22,578 nt of DNA from Candidatus Kuenenbacteria bacterium CG10_big_fil_rev_8_21_14_0_10_36_11. GTDB lineage: Bacteria; Patescibacteriota; Patescibacteriia; UBA2196. The translations under genes and the position numbers were made by a program. The DNA lies in assembly GCA_002778535.1 (NCBI GenBank), contig PFBP01000003.1, positions 576 through 23,153 on the forward strand. The letters are read 5' to 3'. A model generated the notes under the pieces. The model was given only the letters and a program-made list of their open reading frames with translations, made no database searches and had not been told where the DNA came from. This document shows positions 1 through 8,536 of the stretch, in pieces. The first letter of the stretch is position 1; each line of letters starts with the position of its first letter.

Positions 1-25
1 TAAATAATTGCTTCGCACTATTTTT

Positions 26-2920
26 ATGTTAAAAAAACAATCTCAAACACCTGATAAAATTATTCTCAAAGGCGTGCGTGTTAATAATTTAAAAAATATT
101 GATGTGGAAATTCCGAAAAATAAGTTTGTGGTCATAACCGGGCTTTCTGGCTCTGGCAAATCATCTTTAGCTTTTGACACTCTTTTTGCCGAAGGACAAA
201 GGCTTTATCTGGAAAGCCTTTCCACTTATGCCAGGCAATTTGCCAATATCCAAACCAAGCCGGACATTGATTCTATCACCGGACTATCGCCCGCGATTGC
301 TATTGACCAAAAAAATATTTCCAATAATCCCCGCTCAACGGTGGCCACCATGACAGAAATTTATGATTATCTGCGATTGTTTATGGCCAGAATCGGAAAA
401 ATATACTGCCCCAATTGCGGAGCTTTAGTGCAGAAGCAATCTTTAGAAAAAATTCTGGAAAAAATAATCAATCATTACAAGAACAAAAAAATCATTATCC
501 TCGCGCCAATTATAAAAAATAAAACAGGCCTGAATCAAAAAATAGTTTTAGATATCAAGCAGGCTAATTTTTCCCGCGTGCGGCTTAATAAAATAATCTA
601 TGCCACGACTGATCTTTTGGCTCAAAATTTTGAAAAAGAAAAAAAATATGCGCTGGAAATAATTATTGACGAATTAAAAGTGCCAGACAATTTTAAACAA
701 CTGAAAAATATTTTGATCACGCCTGATAATAAAAATCTTTACACCGGAGAAGAATACATTACTTTTAAAAAATTTCTTAAAGCTGTTGATCTGGCTTTTG
801 ATTTAAGCAACGGCTTATTAACTGTTTTGGATCCCGCAACCAATCAGGAGCAAACTTTTTCCAAATTTTTATCTTGCCCTAAATGCGATTTTAGTTTAGA
901 AGAATTAGAACCGCGGCTTTTTTCTTTTAATTCTCCCTTTGGCGCTTGCCCTGCTTGCCGAGGACTTGGCTTTAAAGAAAAATTTGAGCCGGAATTGGTC
1001 ATCCCAAATAAAAAATTAACTATTGCTGAAGGCGCCATTCGTCCTTATGTCAGAGTGCTGGCTAAAAACCAAAATAAAATAATGGCTGATTTGGCGCTCA
1101 TGGCGGAAAAAAATAATTTTTCTTTAAACACGCCCATAAAAAATCTTTCTGACAAACAGCTTTCTGTTTTGCTTTATGGTGATAATGATTTTGAAGGCAT
1201 TATCAATAATCTTAATAAAAAATATCTGGCAAGCGATTCAGAATATCTTAAAAGCGAACTTAATCAATATCTCCGCGCTTTGATTTGTCCAGCTTGCGAC
1301 GGACAGCGATTAAATAAAACAGCGCTTTCTGTTAAAGTGGCGGGAAAAAACATAGCAGAACTGACTGCTTTTAATCTAACAGCGGCTAAAGAATTTTTTA
1401 AAAATTTATTAAATAATAAAACAAAAGAAAAGCTCACCAGCGATGAAATGATTGTGGCCAGCCAAATTTTAAAAGAAATTATCAAACGCTTAAATTTTTT
1501 AATAGCCGTGGGTTTAGAATATCTGACTCTTAATCGCTCGGCTCAAACTTTATCTGGCGGCGAAGCGCAACGGATTAAACTCTCCACTCAAATCAGCGCG
1601 GGGCTAACAGGTGTTTTATATGTTTTAGATGAGCCGTCAATCGGACTGCACCCAAAAGACAATTCTAAACTCATCGCCACTTTAAAAAAAATGCGTGATT
1701 TGGGCAATTCTATCATAGTTGTGGAACATGACAGAGAAACCATGCTGGCGGCTGACTGGCTGATTGATGTGGGGCCCGGAGCTGGCAAATACGGCGGAGA
1801 AATCGTGGCCGCTGGCACGCCCTCGGAAGTTAAAAATAATCCAAGTTCTTTAACTGGGGCTTATCTAGCCAAAAATAAAAAAATAGCGCGAAGAAAAAAC
1901 TCTTTGTTCGCTAAAAAAACAGCAAACAAATTTTTAATTGTTAAAAAAGCAGAGGAATTTAATTTAAAAAAAATTGATGTTAAAATTCCTTTAGCTAAAT
2001 TAGTTTGCCTGACTGGCGTGTCAGGATCAGGCAAATCAACTTTGGTCACAGAAATTCTTGGCAAAGCCTTAGCGCGTCATTTTTATCATGCCAAAGATTT
2101 GCCGGGCAAACATGAAAAAATTCTGGGATTAGAAAATATTGACAAAGTCATTGCCATTGATCAGGCGCCGATTGGACGCACGCCCAGATCAAACCCAGCC
2201 ACCTATACTGGTGTCTTTACTTTAATCCGTGAATTATTTGCGGCCACGAATGAAGCAAAAATTAAAAGATATGATGTAGGCAATTTTTCCTTTAATGTTA
2301 TTGGCGGAAGGTGCGAGGCATGCCAGGGCGATGGATATAAAAAAGTTGAAATGAATTTTCTGCCTGATGTGTTTATCAAATGTGAAGAATGTGAGGGAAA
2401 AAGATTTAAAAAAGAAATTCTTGAAGTCCATTACCAGGGCAAAAATATTGCGGAAGTGCTTAGTCTCTCTGTTGACGAGGCATTAGAATTTTTTAACCGC
2501 GAACCAATGTTAAAAGCCAAACTGCAACTTTTGGTTGATGTGGGTTTGGGTTATTTGGAATTAGGCCAAAGCGCGACCACATTATCAGGCGGCGAAGCGC
2601 AAAGAATTAAATTAGCCGCGGAACTGATGCGCCGAGCCACTGGCCAAACATTATATATTCTTGACGAACCAACAACCGGACTTCATTTTGACGATATCAA
2701 CCGCTTGCTCAATGTGCTTTATCGCTTGGTTGAATTGGGCAACACTGTGTTAATTGTAGAGCATAATTTGGATGTGATAAAAAACGCTGACTGGATTATT
2801 GATTTGGGTCCTGAGGGCGGAGACAAAGGTGGCTATCTTGTGGCTGAAGGCGCGCCAGAACAAGTGGCTCAAAATTCCAAGAGCTGGACTGGCAAATATT
2901 TAAAGCGGGTGTTAAAATAA
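26..2920 (+). CDS. uvrA: UvrABC excinuclease subunit A
   Basis: UvrA is the damage-sensing ATPase of nucleotide excision repair; as a dimer it loads UvrB on lesions in the cytoplasm. The 964-residue product has the usual tandem ABC layout: Walker A GLSGSGKSS at about 39-47, a four-Cys zinc module at about 283-312 (CPKC...CPAC), first signature LSGGEAQRIKL at about 510 followed by VLDEPSIGLH, a second Walker A GVSGSGKST at about 664, a second zinc module at about 762-789 (CEAC...CEEC), and a second LSGGEAQRIKL at about 853 with ILDEPTTGLH. A further CPNC pair lies near residue 128. Length is close to the family's ~940-950. I chose the ATG at 26 because MLKKQ leads directly into the first ABC domain; an in-frame TTG at 8 adds six unremarkable residues. 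No uvrB or uvrC is in view. Identity is essentially certain. Confidence 0.97.
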   Translation: MLKKQSQTPDKIILKGVRVNNLKNIDVEIPKNKFVVITGLSGSGKSSLAFDTLFAEGQRLYLESLSTYARQFANIQTKPDIDSITGLSPAIAIDQKNISNNPRSTVATMTEIYDYLRLFMARIGKIYCPNCGALVQKQSLEKILEKIINHYKNKKIIILAPIIKNKTGLNQKIVLDIKQANFSRVRLNKIIYATTDLLAQNFEKEKKYALEIIIDELKVPDNFKQLKNILITPDNKNLYTGEEYITFKKFLKAVDLAFDLSNGLLTVLDPATNQEQTFSKFLSCPKCDFSLEELEPRLFSFNSPFGACPACRGLGFKEKFEPELVIPNKKLTIAEGAIRPYVRVLAKNQNKIMADLALMAEKNNFSLNTPIKNLSDKQLSVLLYGDNDFEGIINNLNKKYLASDSEYLKSELNQYLRALICPACDGQRLNKTALSVKVAGKNIAELTAFNLTAAKEFFKNLLNNKTKEKLTSDEMIVASQILKEIIKRLNFLIAVGLEYLTLNRSAQTLSGGEAQRIKLSTQISAGLTGVLYVLDEPSIGLHPKDNSKLIATLKKMRDLGNSIIVVEHDRETMLAADWLIDVGPGAGKYGGEIVAAGTPSEVKNNPSSLTGAYLAKNKKIARRKNSLFAKKTANKFLIVKKAEEFNLKKIDVKIPLAKLVCLTGVSGSGKSTLVTEILGKALARHFYHAKDLPGKHEKILGLENIDKVIAIDQAPIGRTPRSNPATYTGVFTLIRELFAATNEAKIKRYDVGNFSFNVIGGRCEACQGDGYKKVEMNFLPDVFIKCEECEGKRFKKEILEVHYQGKNIAEVLSLSVDEALEFFNREPMLKAKLQLLVDVGLGYLELGQSATTLSGGEAQRIKLAAELMRRATGQTLYILDEPTTGLHFDDINRLLNVLYRLVELGNTVLIVEHNLDVIKNADWIIDLGPEGGDKGGYLVAEGAPEQVAQNSKSWTGKYLKRVLK

Positions 2921-2955
2921 ATCCAGCGCTAAATTTTTTACTATCCCTTCTTTTT

Positions 2956-2982
2956 GTCATCCCGATGTTAAATCGGGATCCA
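2956..2982. repeat. REP-like intergenic palindrome (ATCCCGAT/ATCGGGAT)
   Basis: A perfect 8-bp inverted repeat, ATCCCGAT (2959-2966) and ATCGGGAT (2972-2979), around a 5-base loop, in the flank context GTC...CCAG. Palindromes of this GTCATCCCGA/TCGGGATC kind are scattered between genes in many bacterial genomes. It lies 38 bases after uvrA and lacks a following T-run, so it is more likely a dispersed repeat than a terminator, although it may protect the uvrA mRNA 3' end. Confidence 0.5.
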
Positions 2983-3007
2983 GAAAATTTATTTATCAAT
3001 CTCTTCC

Positions 3008-3079
3008 GCCCTCGTGGTATAATGGATAACACATCAGGCTTCGGACCTGGGGTTGTAGGTTCGAATCCTACCGAGGGCG
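3008..3079 (+). tRNA. tRNA-Arg (anticodon UCG)
   Basis: A complete cloverleaf can be drawn. The acceptor stem GCCCTCG pairs with CGAGGGC at 3072-3078, followed by discriminator G at 3079. The anticodon loop CTTCGGA gives anticodon TCG, which reads CGA. The T arm is GTAGG-TTCGAAT-CCTAC. No CCA is encoded. tRNA-Lys lies 12 bases downstream on the same strand, so the two are probably one transcript. Confidence 0.93.
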
Positions 3080-3091
3080 AATTTTATTTCA

Positions 3092-3164
3092 GCCCTCATA
3101 GCTCAACTGGCAGAGCAGATGCCTCTTAAGCATACGGTTCCAGGTCCGAGTCCTGGTGGGGGCA
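3092..3164 (+). tRNA. tRNA-Lys (anticodon CUU)
   Basis: The acceptor GCCCTCA pairs with TGGGGGC (one T-G wobble), with discriminator A at 3164. The D stem is GCTC/GAGC, the anticodon loop CTCTTAA gives CTT (reads AAG), and the T arm is CCAGG-TCCGAGT-CCTGG. One G-A mismatch sits at the outer end of the anticodon stem. No CCA is encoded. A strong terminator follows at 3181. Confidence 0.92.
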
Positions 3165-3180
3165 AATTAAATTATTTCCT

Positions 3181-3212
3181 AAACAGCTTTATTAAAAGCT
3201 GTTTTTGTTTTT
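3181..3212 (+). terminator. Rho-independent terminator after tRNA-Arg/tRNA-Lys
   Basis: A perfect 10-bp inverted repeat, AAACAGCTTT (3181-3190) and AAAGCTGTTT (3195-3204), with loop ATTA, runs into a T-rich tail. It ends the tRNA pair and sits between it and the convergent RNase J gene that stops at 3234. Confidence 0.85.
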
Positions 3213-3233
3213 AAAAACAATCATGCTATTTTC

Positions 3234-5024
3234 CTACACCTCTATTACCACTGGCAAAATCATAGGCCTTTTGCCAGTTTTAGAAAACACGAATTGTCCT
3301 AAATCATTCCTGATTTTATTTTTCAGATATTCATCCTGAAGCGGCAGTTTAGGGTCTTTGGCCGCCATGATTTTAACTATTTTTTTCCGCACCTGTTCAA
3401 TCAAAATTTTATTCTCTTTTAAATAAACAAAGCCTCTGGAAATAATATCTGGATTGTGGATCAGTTTATTAGTGCGTCTGGAAACTGTGGCAATGACAAC
3501 GAGCATGCCGTCTTCTGATAAAATCTGACGGTCCCTTAAAACCACATTTTGCAAATCAGAAACCCCGAGGCCATCCACAAACACCGGATCTGTCATGGCT
3601 TTTTCCTCTAACATTTTTACGCCGGTTTTCTTGCATTCTAAAATTGAGCCGTTATCTGGCACAAAAATTTTCTCATTTGTATAACCAACTTCGCGCGCCA
3701 GTTTGGCCGCTTCTTTTAACATGTAATGATTGGCATAAACCGGCATAAAATAAGTGGGAGAAATTTGTCTAATCACTTCTTTAAAATCTTCCACTGAAGC
3801 ATGCCCTGAAGAATGCACATCCATAATTTCAGAATGAATCACATTGTCGCTTTGGCGATAAATCAAATCTTTTAATTTTTGCACGGTCCGTTCATTGCCT
3901 GGGATTACTGAAGAAGAAAAAATAACTGTGTCTTGTTTTTTAAACTTAATCTGACGGTGTTCACCATTAGCAATACGCGCCAAGACAGCGTTCTCTTCCC
4001 CTTGTGCCCCAGTACAGATTACCACAACTTTATTATCTGGAAAATTATGAATTTGTTTAATATCAATTAAAATTTTCAAATTAAATTTTATATAACCAAG
4101 TTTTTTAGCAATCTCAATATTAGTTTTCATACTATAACCATCAAGAGCCACTTTTTTGCCGTATTTTTCGGCCATTTCTAAAATTACTTTAACACGCTCT
4201 ATCATAGAAGAAAAAGTGCCAATGATAATTCTGCCTGGTGCCTCACTAACCAATTTTTCAATATTTTTATACATCTCACGTTCTGGCACTCGTTCTTTAG
4301 TATGTGTAGCACCAATACTTTCCAACATTAAAATAGTTGGTTTTTTTAAACGTGCCAAAGCTTTATAATTAACAGCTTCACGGTCAGGATCATTCTCCAA
4401 CATCCAATCACCAGGATGAATTACTGTCATGGTGGGGGTTTCTAAAATCACACCCGCGGAATCCATAATATTATGGGAAACTTTGAATAATCTTAACTTA
4501 AAGGCACCCAGTTGTATTACTTTATCATATGAATCCACCAATTTTATTTTTAAATTTTTAGCAGAGCCTTTTTTATAATCTTCTTGTCTCGCTTGAAGCA
4601 TATGGACAGTTAAACGGCTGCCAATGATTAAAGGATTGCCAATTTTATCCATGAGTAGTGTAGCAGCGCCAGTATGATCCAAGTGACCATGGGTAAAAAC
4701 CACAGCGCGAATATTTTTTTCTTTGCCTTTTAAATAATCAGTATTAGGAATAATATAGTCCACGCCCAGCATATCCTCTTCTGGAAATTGCATACCCATA
4801 TCCAAAATAATAATATCGCCGGTTGGCAGATATTCAAACACGGTCATATTGCGGCCGACTTCTTCACAACCGCCCAGGGGTATAATGCGCAATTTTTCAT
4901 CCTTGGACTTTTGTTTAGGCGTGTTTTTTCTAATATTAGAATTCACAAATCTGCCAGAACCGCGCCTTCGGCTGGAAAAAATTCTTCTACCTGGGTTTTG
5001 TTTTTGATTAAATTGTTTTTGCAT
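3234..5024 (-). CDS. rnj: Ribonuclease J
   Basis: RNase J is a zinc-dependent beta-CASP ribonuclease with 5'-to-3' exonuclease and endonuclease activity in mRNA decay and RNA maturation. The 596-residue product has the metallo-beta-lactamase motif HGHLDH at about 112-117, a second metal His in VSHNIMDSAG, HPGD after it, and the beta-CASP segment SSGHAS. The first ~43 residues are an Arg/Lys-rich extension absent from the ~555-residue Bacillus type. I chose the ATG at 5024 because extending upstream would translate through tRNA-Leu. Odd point: the place where the family usually has PVHGE reads PVYAN followed by HYM (residues 428-435), so the usual motif-C His is Tyr430, with a His at 433. The gene follows tRNA-Leu by 42 bases on the same strand. 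The family is certain; the activity of this variant is not. Confidence 0.93.
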   Translation of the reverse strand: MQKQFNQKQNPGRRIFSSRRRGSGRFVNSNIRKNTPKQKSKDEKLRIIPLGGCEEVGRNMTVFEYLPTGDIIILDMGMQFPEEDMLGVDYIIPNTDYLKGKEKNIRAVVFTHGHLDHTGAATLLMDKIGNPLIIGSRLTVHMLQARQEDYKKGSAKNLKIKLVDSYDKVIQLGAFKLRLFKVSHNIMDSAGVILETPTMTVIHPGDWMLENDPDREAVNYKALARLKKPTILMLESIGATHTKERVPEREMYKNIEKLVSEAPGRIIIGTFSSMIERVKVILEMAEKYGKKVALDGYSMKTNIEIAKKLGYIKFNLKILIDIKQIHNFPDNKVVVICTGAQGEENAVLARIANGEHRQIKFKKQDTVIFSSSVIPGNERTVQKLKDLIYRQSDNVIHSEIMDVHSSGHASVEDFKEVIRQISPTYFMPVYANHYMLKEAAKLAREVGYTNEKIFVPDNGSILECKKTGVKMLEEKAMTDPVFVDGLGVSDLQNVVLRDRQILSEDGMLVVIATVSRRTNKLIHNPDIISRGFVYLKENKILIEQVRKKIVKIMAAKDPKLPLQDEYLKNKIRNDLGQFVFSKTGKRPMILPVVIEV

Positions 5025-5066
5025 AAAATTTCTATATCTTAATCTTATTATCTTATTATTTTTCTT

Positions 5067-5150
5067 TGCCGAAGAGGAGATTTGAACTCCTATGGCCTTA
5101 CGACCGCTAGCACCTGAAGCTAGTGCGTCTACCAGTTCCGCCACTTCGGC
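5067..5150 (-). tRNA. tRNA-Leu (anticodon CAG)
   Basis: On the minus strand a class II tRNA folds with acceptor GCCGAAG/CTTCGGC, discriminator A, anticodon stem CTAGC/GCTAG with loop TTCAGGT (anticodon CAG, reads CUG), a long variable arm, and T arm GGAGT-TCAAATC-TCC-like. No CCA is encoded. It lies 29 bases after the SBP_bac_5 gene and 42 bases before RNase J, all on the same strand, so it is probably cut from a longer transcript. Confidence 0.92.
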
Positions 5151-5179
5151 TTGAGAAATATTTATTACTTTATTACTCC

Positions 5180-7033
5180 TTATTTCAAGACCCTTTTTGT
5201 CTTCACATACCAATTCTCAATATTACAAAACCGACCAGCCGGGGTCGTAATATTTTGAGTTTCTATGCCTTTGATTTCCCCGGTAATTGGATAAACATAT
5301 TGGGGAGTATATAAAAATATGGCTGGCAAATTCTCAGCTAAAATATTTTGAAATTGGACATACTTTTCATGGCGCACTGTCGGGTCAAAACTTTTTCTCG
5401 CGTCTTCCAAAAGTTTATCCGCGTCTTTATTAATAAAATTGGCCAGATTCAAGCCAGTGCTACCGGCTTCTGAAGAATGCCAAAACGGGTATGGATCTGG
5501 GTCAGCGCCCAAAATTTCCCCAAATAATAAAACTTCAAAAGAACGATTTTTAATGATATCCTTAATTTGATTGGCATCAACCAAATTTAATTGAACCTTA
5601 ATACCCAAGGCCAGCCACATTTTACTGATCAGCCCGGCCACGCTAGCATTTTCAGCCTTATTCACAGTGGTCAAAGTTATTTTTAATTCGGCCTCGCCTT
5701 TTTTACGGCTTGGCTCGCCCTGTTTTTGCAGATAACCAGCCGCGTCTAAAAGCGCTTCGGCTTCGGTTGGATTAAAATTATATTTTTTAATATTAGGATG
5801 ATAACCGATCATGCCGGAAAAAATCGGCCCGTCAATCACCTCTCCCGCTCCCAAGGCTTGGGCCACAATTTCCTTTTTATCAAGTCCGAAAGCCAAAACT
5901 TGGCGCACTTTTAATTCTTTTAAAGCCGCGTTATTCGCCTGATTGAAAAACAAGGCCGTATATTGGGGCAGGCGCAAATAACAATAATTTAAATCTTTGC
6001 GGGTCGCCAAATTGTCTTTTAAATCTTTAGGGATAAAGGATAAGCCGTCAATATTATGATTCTTTAAAGCATCGGCCGCGCTATTATAATCAGTATAAAA
6101 TTTAAATGTTAAAGTTTCTAAATACGGCGGTTGTTCATAATACAATTCATTTCGGCCAAGAGTGTATGTTTTTAAGTTGCCCAATTTATCTTTGGCAAAA
6201 GATTTGAATTTAAACGGGCCAGAGCCAATCGGTTTTAAATTATAATCAGCCAAAGCCATATTAACAGGCGCGACTTCAGCCCAAATATGTTGCGGCAAAA
6301 TTCCTACTGTTAAATTTTCAAGAAACGGCGCGTAAGGCTCGCTCAAAATAAAACGCAATGCTGTCTCATCAACTTTTTCCACTTTAACTCCCTGGAAATT
6401 CGGTTCAAGCGGACTTTTATATGACGGGTTTTGAATCGCTTCAATCGTGAACACCACATCATCGGCTATTAATTCAATGCCATCGTGAAACTTTAAATTA
6501 TTTTTTAAATAAAAAGTGTAAATTTTTCCATCTGGTGAAATTTGCCAATTCCCGGCCAAATCTGGCCCAATCAATCCTTGATTATCAATTTTTACCAGGC
6601 CAGAGTAGACCAATCCAGAAAGATCGCTGTCAACCTGATTTAATGAAGCGTATAGGGGATTAATTAATTTGGGCAAGCCAACCAAACCCTCGCTATATTC
6701 ACCGCCATTTTTAGGGCCGACAACAGTCATCACATAATACAAATTAACCAATAAGCCAAAAATCGTTAACACTAAAACTGCCGCAGCGATTTTTATTTTA
6801 TTTTTTTCCCGCGCCAAAAGAATCGCGTTAAGATATTTCCATTGCCTTATCCCCGGCCATTTTTTTTTAGTTTTATTTAGATTGATAAATAGCCGCTGAT
6901 CCAAATCATCGCGCAGGCCAGGTTCAAATTTTTTTTTAAAAAACCTAAAAAAAACTTGGGCTCTTAAGAGCTTGGGTTTAAGGATATAAAATGGAGAGAA
7001 TATCTTTTTCAGGATGTCTAAAAAATTAGACAT
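5180..7033 (-). CDS. Membrane-anchored peptide-binding protein (SBP_bac_5 family)
   Basis: The 617-residue product has an unusual ~80-residue basic N-terminus rich in Lys, Arg and Phe, one transmembrane segment at about 80-104 (IKIAAAVLVLTIFGLLV...), then an extracytoplasmic domain of the oligopeptide/dipeptide-binding SBP_bac_5 (OppA/DppA) family. The GEYSEGLVG start, the PLYAS...VYSGLVKID segment, LKFHDGIELIADDVVFTIEAI and the GSGPFKF stretch are family hallmarks. There is no lipobox Cys, so it is held by the membrane helix rather than a lipid. No permease or ATPase gene is in the window; whether it captures peptides for a transporter or acts alone is open. It starts at the ATG at 7033, after a leader that resembles that of the PBP gene at 10877. 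secG is upstream and tRNA-Leu downstream. Confidence 0.86.
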   Translation of the reverse strand: MSNFLDILKKIFSPFYILKPKLLRAQVFFRFFKKKFEPGLRDDLDQRLFINLNKTKKKWPGIRQWKYLNAILLAREKNKIKIAAAVLVLTIFGLLVNLYYVMTVVGPKNGGEYSEGLVGLPKLINPLYASLNQVDSDLSGLVYSGLVKIDNQGLIGPDLAGNWQISPDGKIYTFYLKNNLKFHDGIELIADDVVFTIEAIQNPSYKSPLEPNFQGVKVEKVDETALRFILSEPYAPFLENLTVGILPQHIWAEVAPVNMALADYNLKPIGSGPFKFKSFAKDKLGNLKTYTLGRNELYYEQPPYLETLTFKFYTDYNSAADALKNHNIDGLSFIPKDLKDNLATRKDLNYCYLRLPQYTALFFNQANNAALKELKVRQVLAFGLDKKEIVAQALGAGEVIDGPIFSGMIGYHPNIKKYNFNPTEAEALLDAAGYLQKQGEPSRKKGEAELKITLTTVNKAENASVAGLISKMWLALGIKVQLNLVDANQIKDIIKNRSFEVLLFGEILGADPDPYPFWHSSEAGSTGLNLANFINKDADKLLEDARKSFDPTVRHEKYVQFQNILAENLPAIFLYTPQYVYPITGEIKGIETQNITTPAGRFCNIENWYVKTKRVLK

Positions 7034-7093
7034 AAAGTATAAAATTCAAAACTCAAAACAAATTCAAATATTAAATTTTAAAAATAACTTTTA
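7034..7093 (-). repeat. AT-rich leader shared with the PBP gene
   Basis: Read toward the SBP gene, this AT-only-like leader carries TTTGAATTTG, then TTTTGAGTTTTGAATT, and ends TATACTTT before the ATG. The leader at 10820-10876 in front of the penicillin-binding protein has the same words in the same order, orientation and distance from its start codon. It may be a dispersed repeat or a common promoter/leader. Confidence 0.45.
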
Positions 7094-7127
7094 ACATTGG
7101 GATTTATGATCAAAACTATTTGAGTTT

Positions 7128-7343
7128 TTACAAAAGTATTCTGGCTACGCCCAAAGCTAAAAACAGAACCGAGAGAATAATGGTCAGGATAAAAATAGTT
7201 TTTTCAGCGCCGCGTTTGGTAGAATAAATGTCTCCGGAGCCGCCAAAAGCAGAGCCGAGCCCTGAGCCGCGCTGTTGAAGAAGAATTAGAATGATGAGAA
7301 AAATAGAAACGCCGATTTGGGCGTAATTTAGGATATTTTGCAT
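7128..7343 (-). CDS. secG: Protein translocase subunit SecG
   Basis: SecG is the small SecYEG subunit that assists protein export through the inner membrane. The 71-residue product has two hydrophobic helices (about 8-24 and 48-69) separated by the family signature LLQQRGSGLGSAFGGSG, followed by YSTKRGAEK. Size and layout are typical. It has its own promoter (TTGACT, 17-bp spacer, TATACT, at 7371-7399) and is probably the first gene of the unit leading into the SBP_bac_5 gene, tRNA-Leu and RNase J. Confidence 0.93.
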   Translation of the reverse strand: MQNILNYAQIGVSIFLIILILLQQRGSGLGSAFGGSGDIYSTKRGAEKTIFILTIILSVLFLALGVARILL

Positions 7344-7370
7344 AGAAATAGAGTTTTAAAAACTGGTATC

Positions 7371-7399
7371 AGTATAGCAAAGCGCAAGAAAAAAGTCAA
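7371..7399 (-). promoter_or_regulatory. Sigma-70-type promoter of secG
   Basis: On the minus strand TTGACT (7394-7399) is separated by exactly 17 bases from TATACT (7371-7376); the secG ATG is 27 bases further on. The -35 box overlaps the TGA stop codon of the upstream isomerase gene, so the two genes are packed but separately initiated. Confidence 0.7.
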
Positions 7400-8433
7400 G
7401 ATTTTGCTTTTTCAATTGTTTCCACTGGTGTAGGATCTACTCCATTCAAAAGCGCCAAATAATAACTCGCCCAGTCGCCTAAAATTACCAATGAAAGTTT
7501 CTGTGATAAAACATCTTCGCCTGTTGCTTCAATCAATTCATAAGCAATATTTTTTTCTTCCAAAATATTTCTAAATACCTCTGTTTTATTCTGCGATTCC
7601 GGCGAGTCAAAAGAATTAGTTAAAATTAAATAAACAAAATCATTACGAAAACGGACCGGCCAATCAAAACCAGCAACCGCGTTATGCAGACATTCTGGCA
7701 AAATTTCTGTAAAAGCAAAAGACTTGGCATTCTCATTCAACTGAGTTTTCCAGCGCCAAGCCACTGATTTTAAAATCCCTGAAGAAATAATAACAGGCAG
7801 ATGATCAAAACAAAAATAGGCTAAATTTTTTGCTAAATTTTTTTCTGTGAGAACTTTAGGGTTTAATTCCTGGTTTAATTTTTTCAAAATTGCAAGCGCT
7901 GGCGTGGTATTATAATCAATCAGCTTAATTTTTTTCAAAAGACTAAAAATCGCGCCAAATTGGAAACCAAGAGCGGCGCGTGGTGAAGCAATAGTGTCAT
8001 AATCAAAAACCAACGCGCCTTCACACTCACCCATTTTCTCCAAAAGTCCACGCTCAGCAATCACAAAAATTTTTACTTCTCTTGCAGCCGCGTATTTAAA
8101 AGCAGAAATAGTTTCTTTAGTCTGGCCAGAATGACTGACAATAATCACTAATGAATTTTTATTAACCCAGTTTGGCAGTTCATAACCGCGGATTACCATC
8201 ATGGGAACTTTGCGATCCAATTCTGGCAAATTTGCCAGAAGTGCGCCGGCTGTGGCTGAGCCGCCCATACCAACCAAACAAACATTTTCTATTTTTTCCC
8301 AGTCATCAGGCACAGCTATTTTTTCCATTTTCTTCACCGCTTCTTCAATTTGCGCTGGCAAAGCTAAAATATAGCTGGCCATGTCAGCTTTATCCAAACT
8401 TTTGATTAATTCAATTTTATCTAAATTAGTCAT
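7396..8433 (-). CDS. Bifunctional phosphoglucose/phosphomannose isomerase
   Basis: This is a SIS-domain isomerase that interconverts glucose-6-P or mannose-6-P with fructose-6-P in the cytoplasm. In the 345-residue product the first SIS domain shows VGMGGSATAG (about 54-63) and the sugar-phosphate loop SHSGQTKET (about 100-108). The C-terminal half has the QLNENAK and LPE..HN...G signatures of the bacterial/archaeal PGI/PMI family, with catalytic-type Glu and His. Length matches the family (~330-350). I chose ATG 8433 over an in-frame ATG at 8448 because a TATAAT box occupies 8440-8445 and would otherwise be inside the coding sequence. A sugar kinase of the ROK family lies 1.5 kb away and could feed the same hexose-phosphate pool. 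Confidence 0.88.
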   Translation of the reverse strand: MTNLDKIELIKSLDKADMASYILALPAQIEEAVKKMEKIAVPDDWEKIENVCLVGMGGSATAGALLANLPELDRKVPMMVIRGYELPNWVNKNSLVIIVSHSGQTKETISAFKYAAAREVKIFVIAERGLLEKMGECEGALVFDYDTIASPRAALGFQFGAIFSLLKKIKLIDYNTTPALAILKKLNQELNPKVLTEKNLAKNLAYFCFDHLPVIISSGILKSVAWRWKTQLNENAKSFAFTEILPECLHNAVAGFDWPVRFRNDFVYLILTNSFDSPESQNKTEVFRNILEEKNIAYELIEATGEDVLSQKLSLVILGDWASYYLALLNGVDPTPVETIEKAKS

Positions 8434-8439
8434 AAGGTA

Positions 8440-8445
8440 ATTATA
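8440..8445 (-). promoter_or_regulatory. -10 box of the isomerase gene, leaderless configuration
   Basis: A perfect TATAAT ends six bases before the ATG at 8433, so transcription would start at or next to the A of the start codon. No convincing -35 hexamer is visible. It decides the start codon chosen for the isomerase. Confidence 0.5.
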
Positions 8446-8506
8446 CAATATTTAATGAAATAATAAAATACTCTCTCGCGACCATTGCTTTTTCAGCTAA
8501 AATTTA

Positions 8507-8534
8507 CTACAATTATATTATAATAATTGTGTAG
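8507..8534. promoter_or_regulatory. Palindromic -10 region upstream of yebC
   Basis: ACAATTAT (8509-8516) and ATAATTGT (8523-8530) form a perfect inverted repeat around six A/T bases. The centre contains TATAAT on the plus strand (8519-8524) and on the minus strand (8517-8522). It could be a divergent promoter core or an operator over the yebC promoter; no clear -35 box is seen. Confidence 0.4.
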
Positions 8535-8536
8535 GT

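Noticed and set aside
8..25. TTG start of uvrA
   Set aside because: Adds six residues with no family match; the ATG at 26 lies directly before the conserved domain.
5025..5213. N-terminal extension of RNase J (...AEVAELVDALASGASGRK...)
   Set aside because: This is the in-frame translation of the tRNA-Leu gene on the minus strand, a known false-protein pattern; the true start is the ATG at 5024.
7111..7130. Terminator after secG
   Set aside because: A weak 6-bp A/T stem overlaps the secG stop codon; too weak and no G/C pairs to call.
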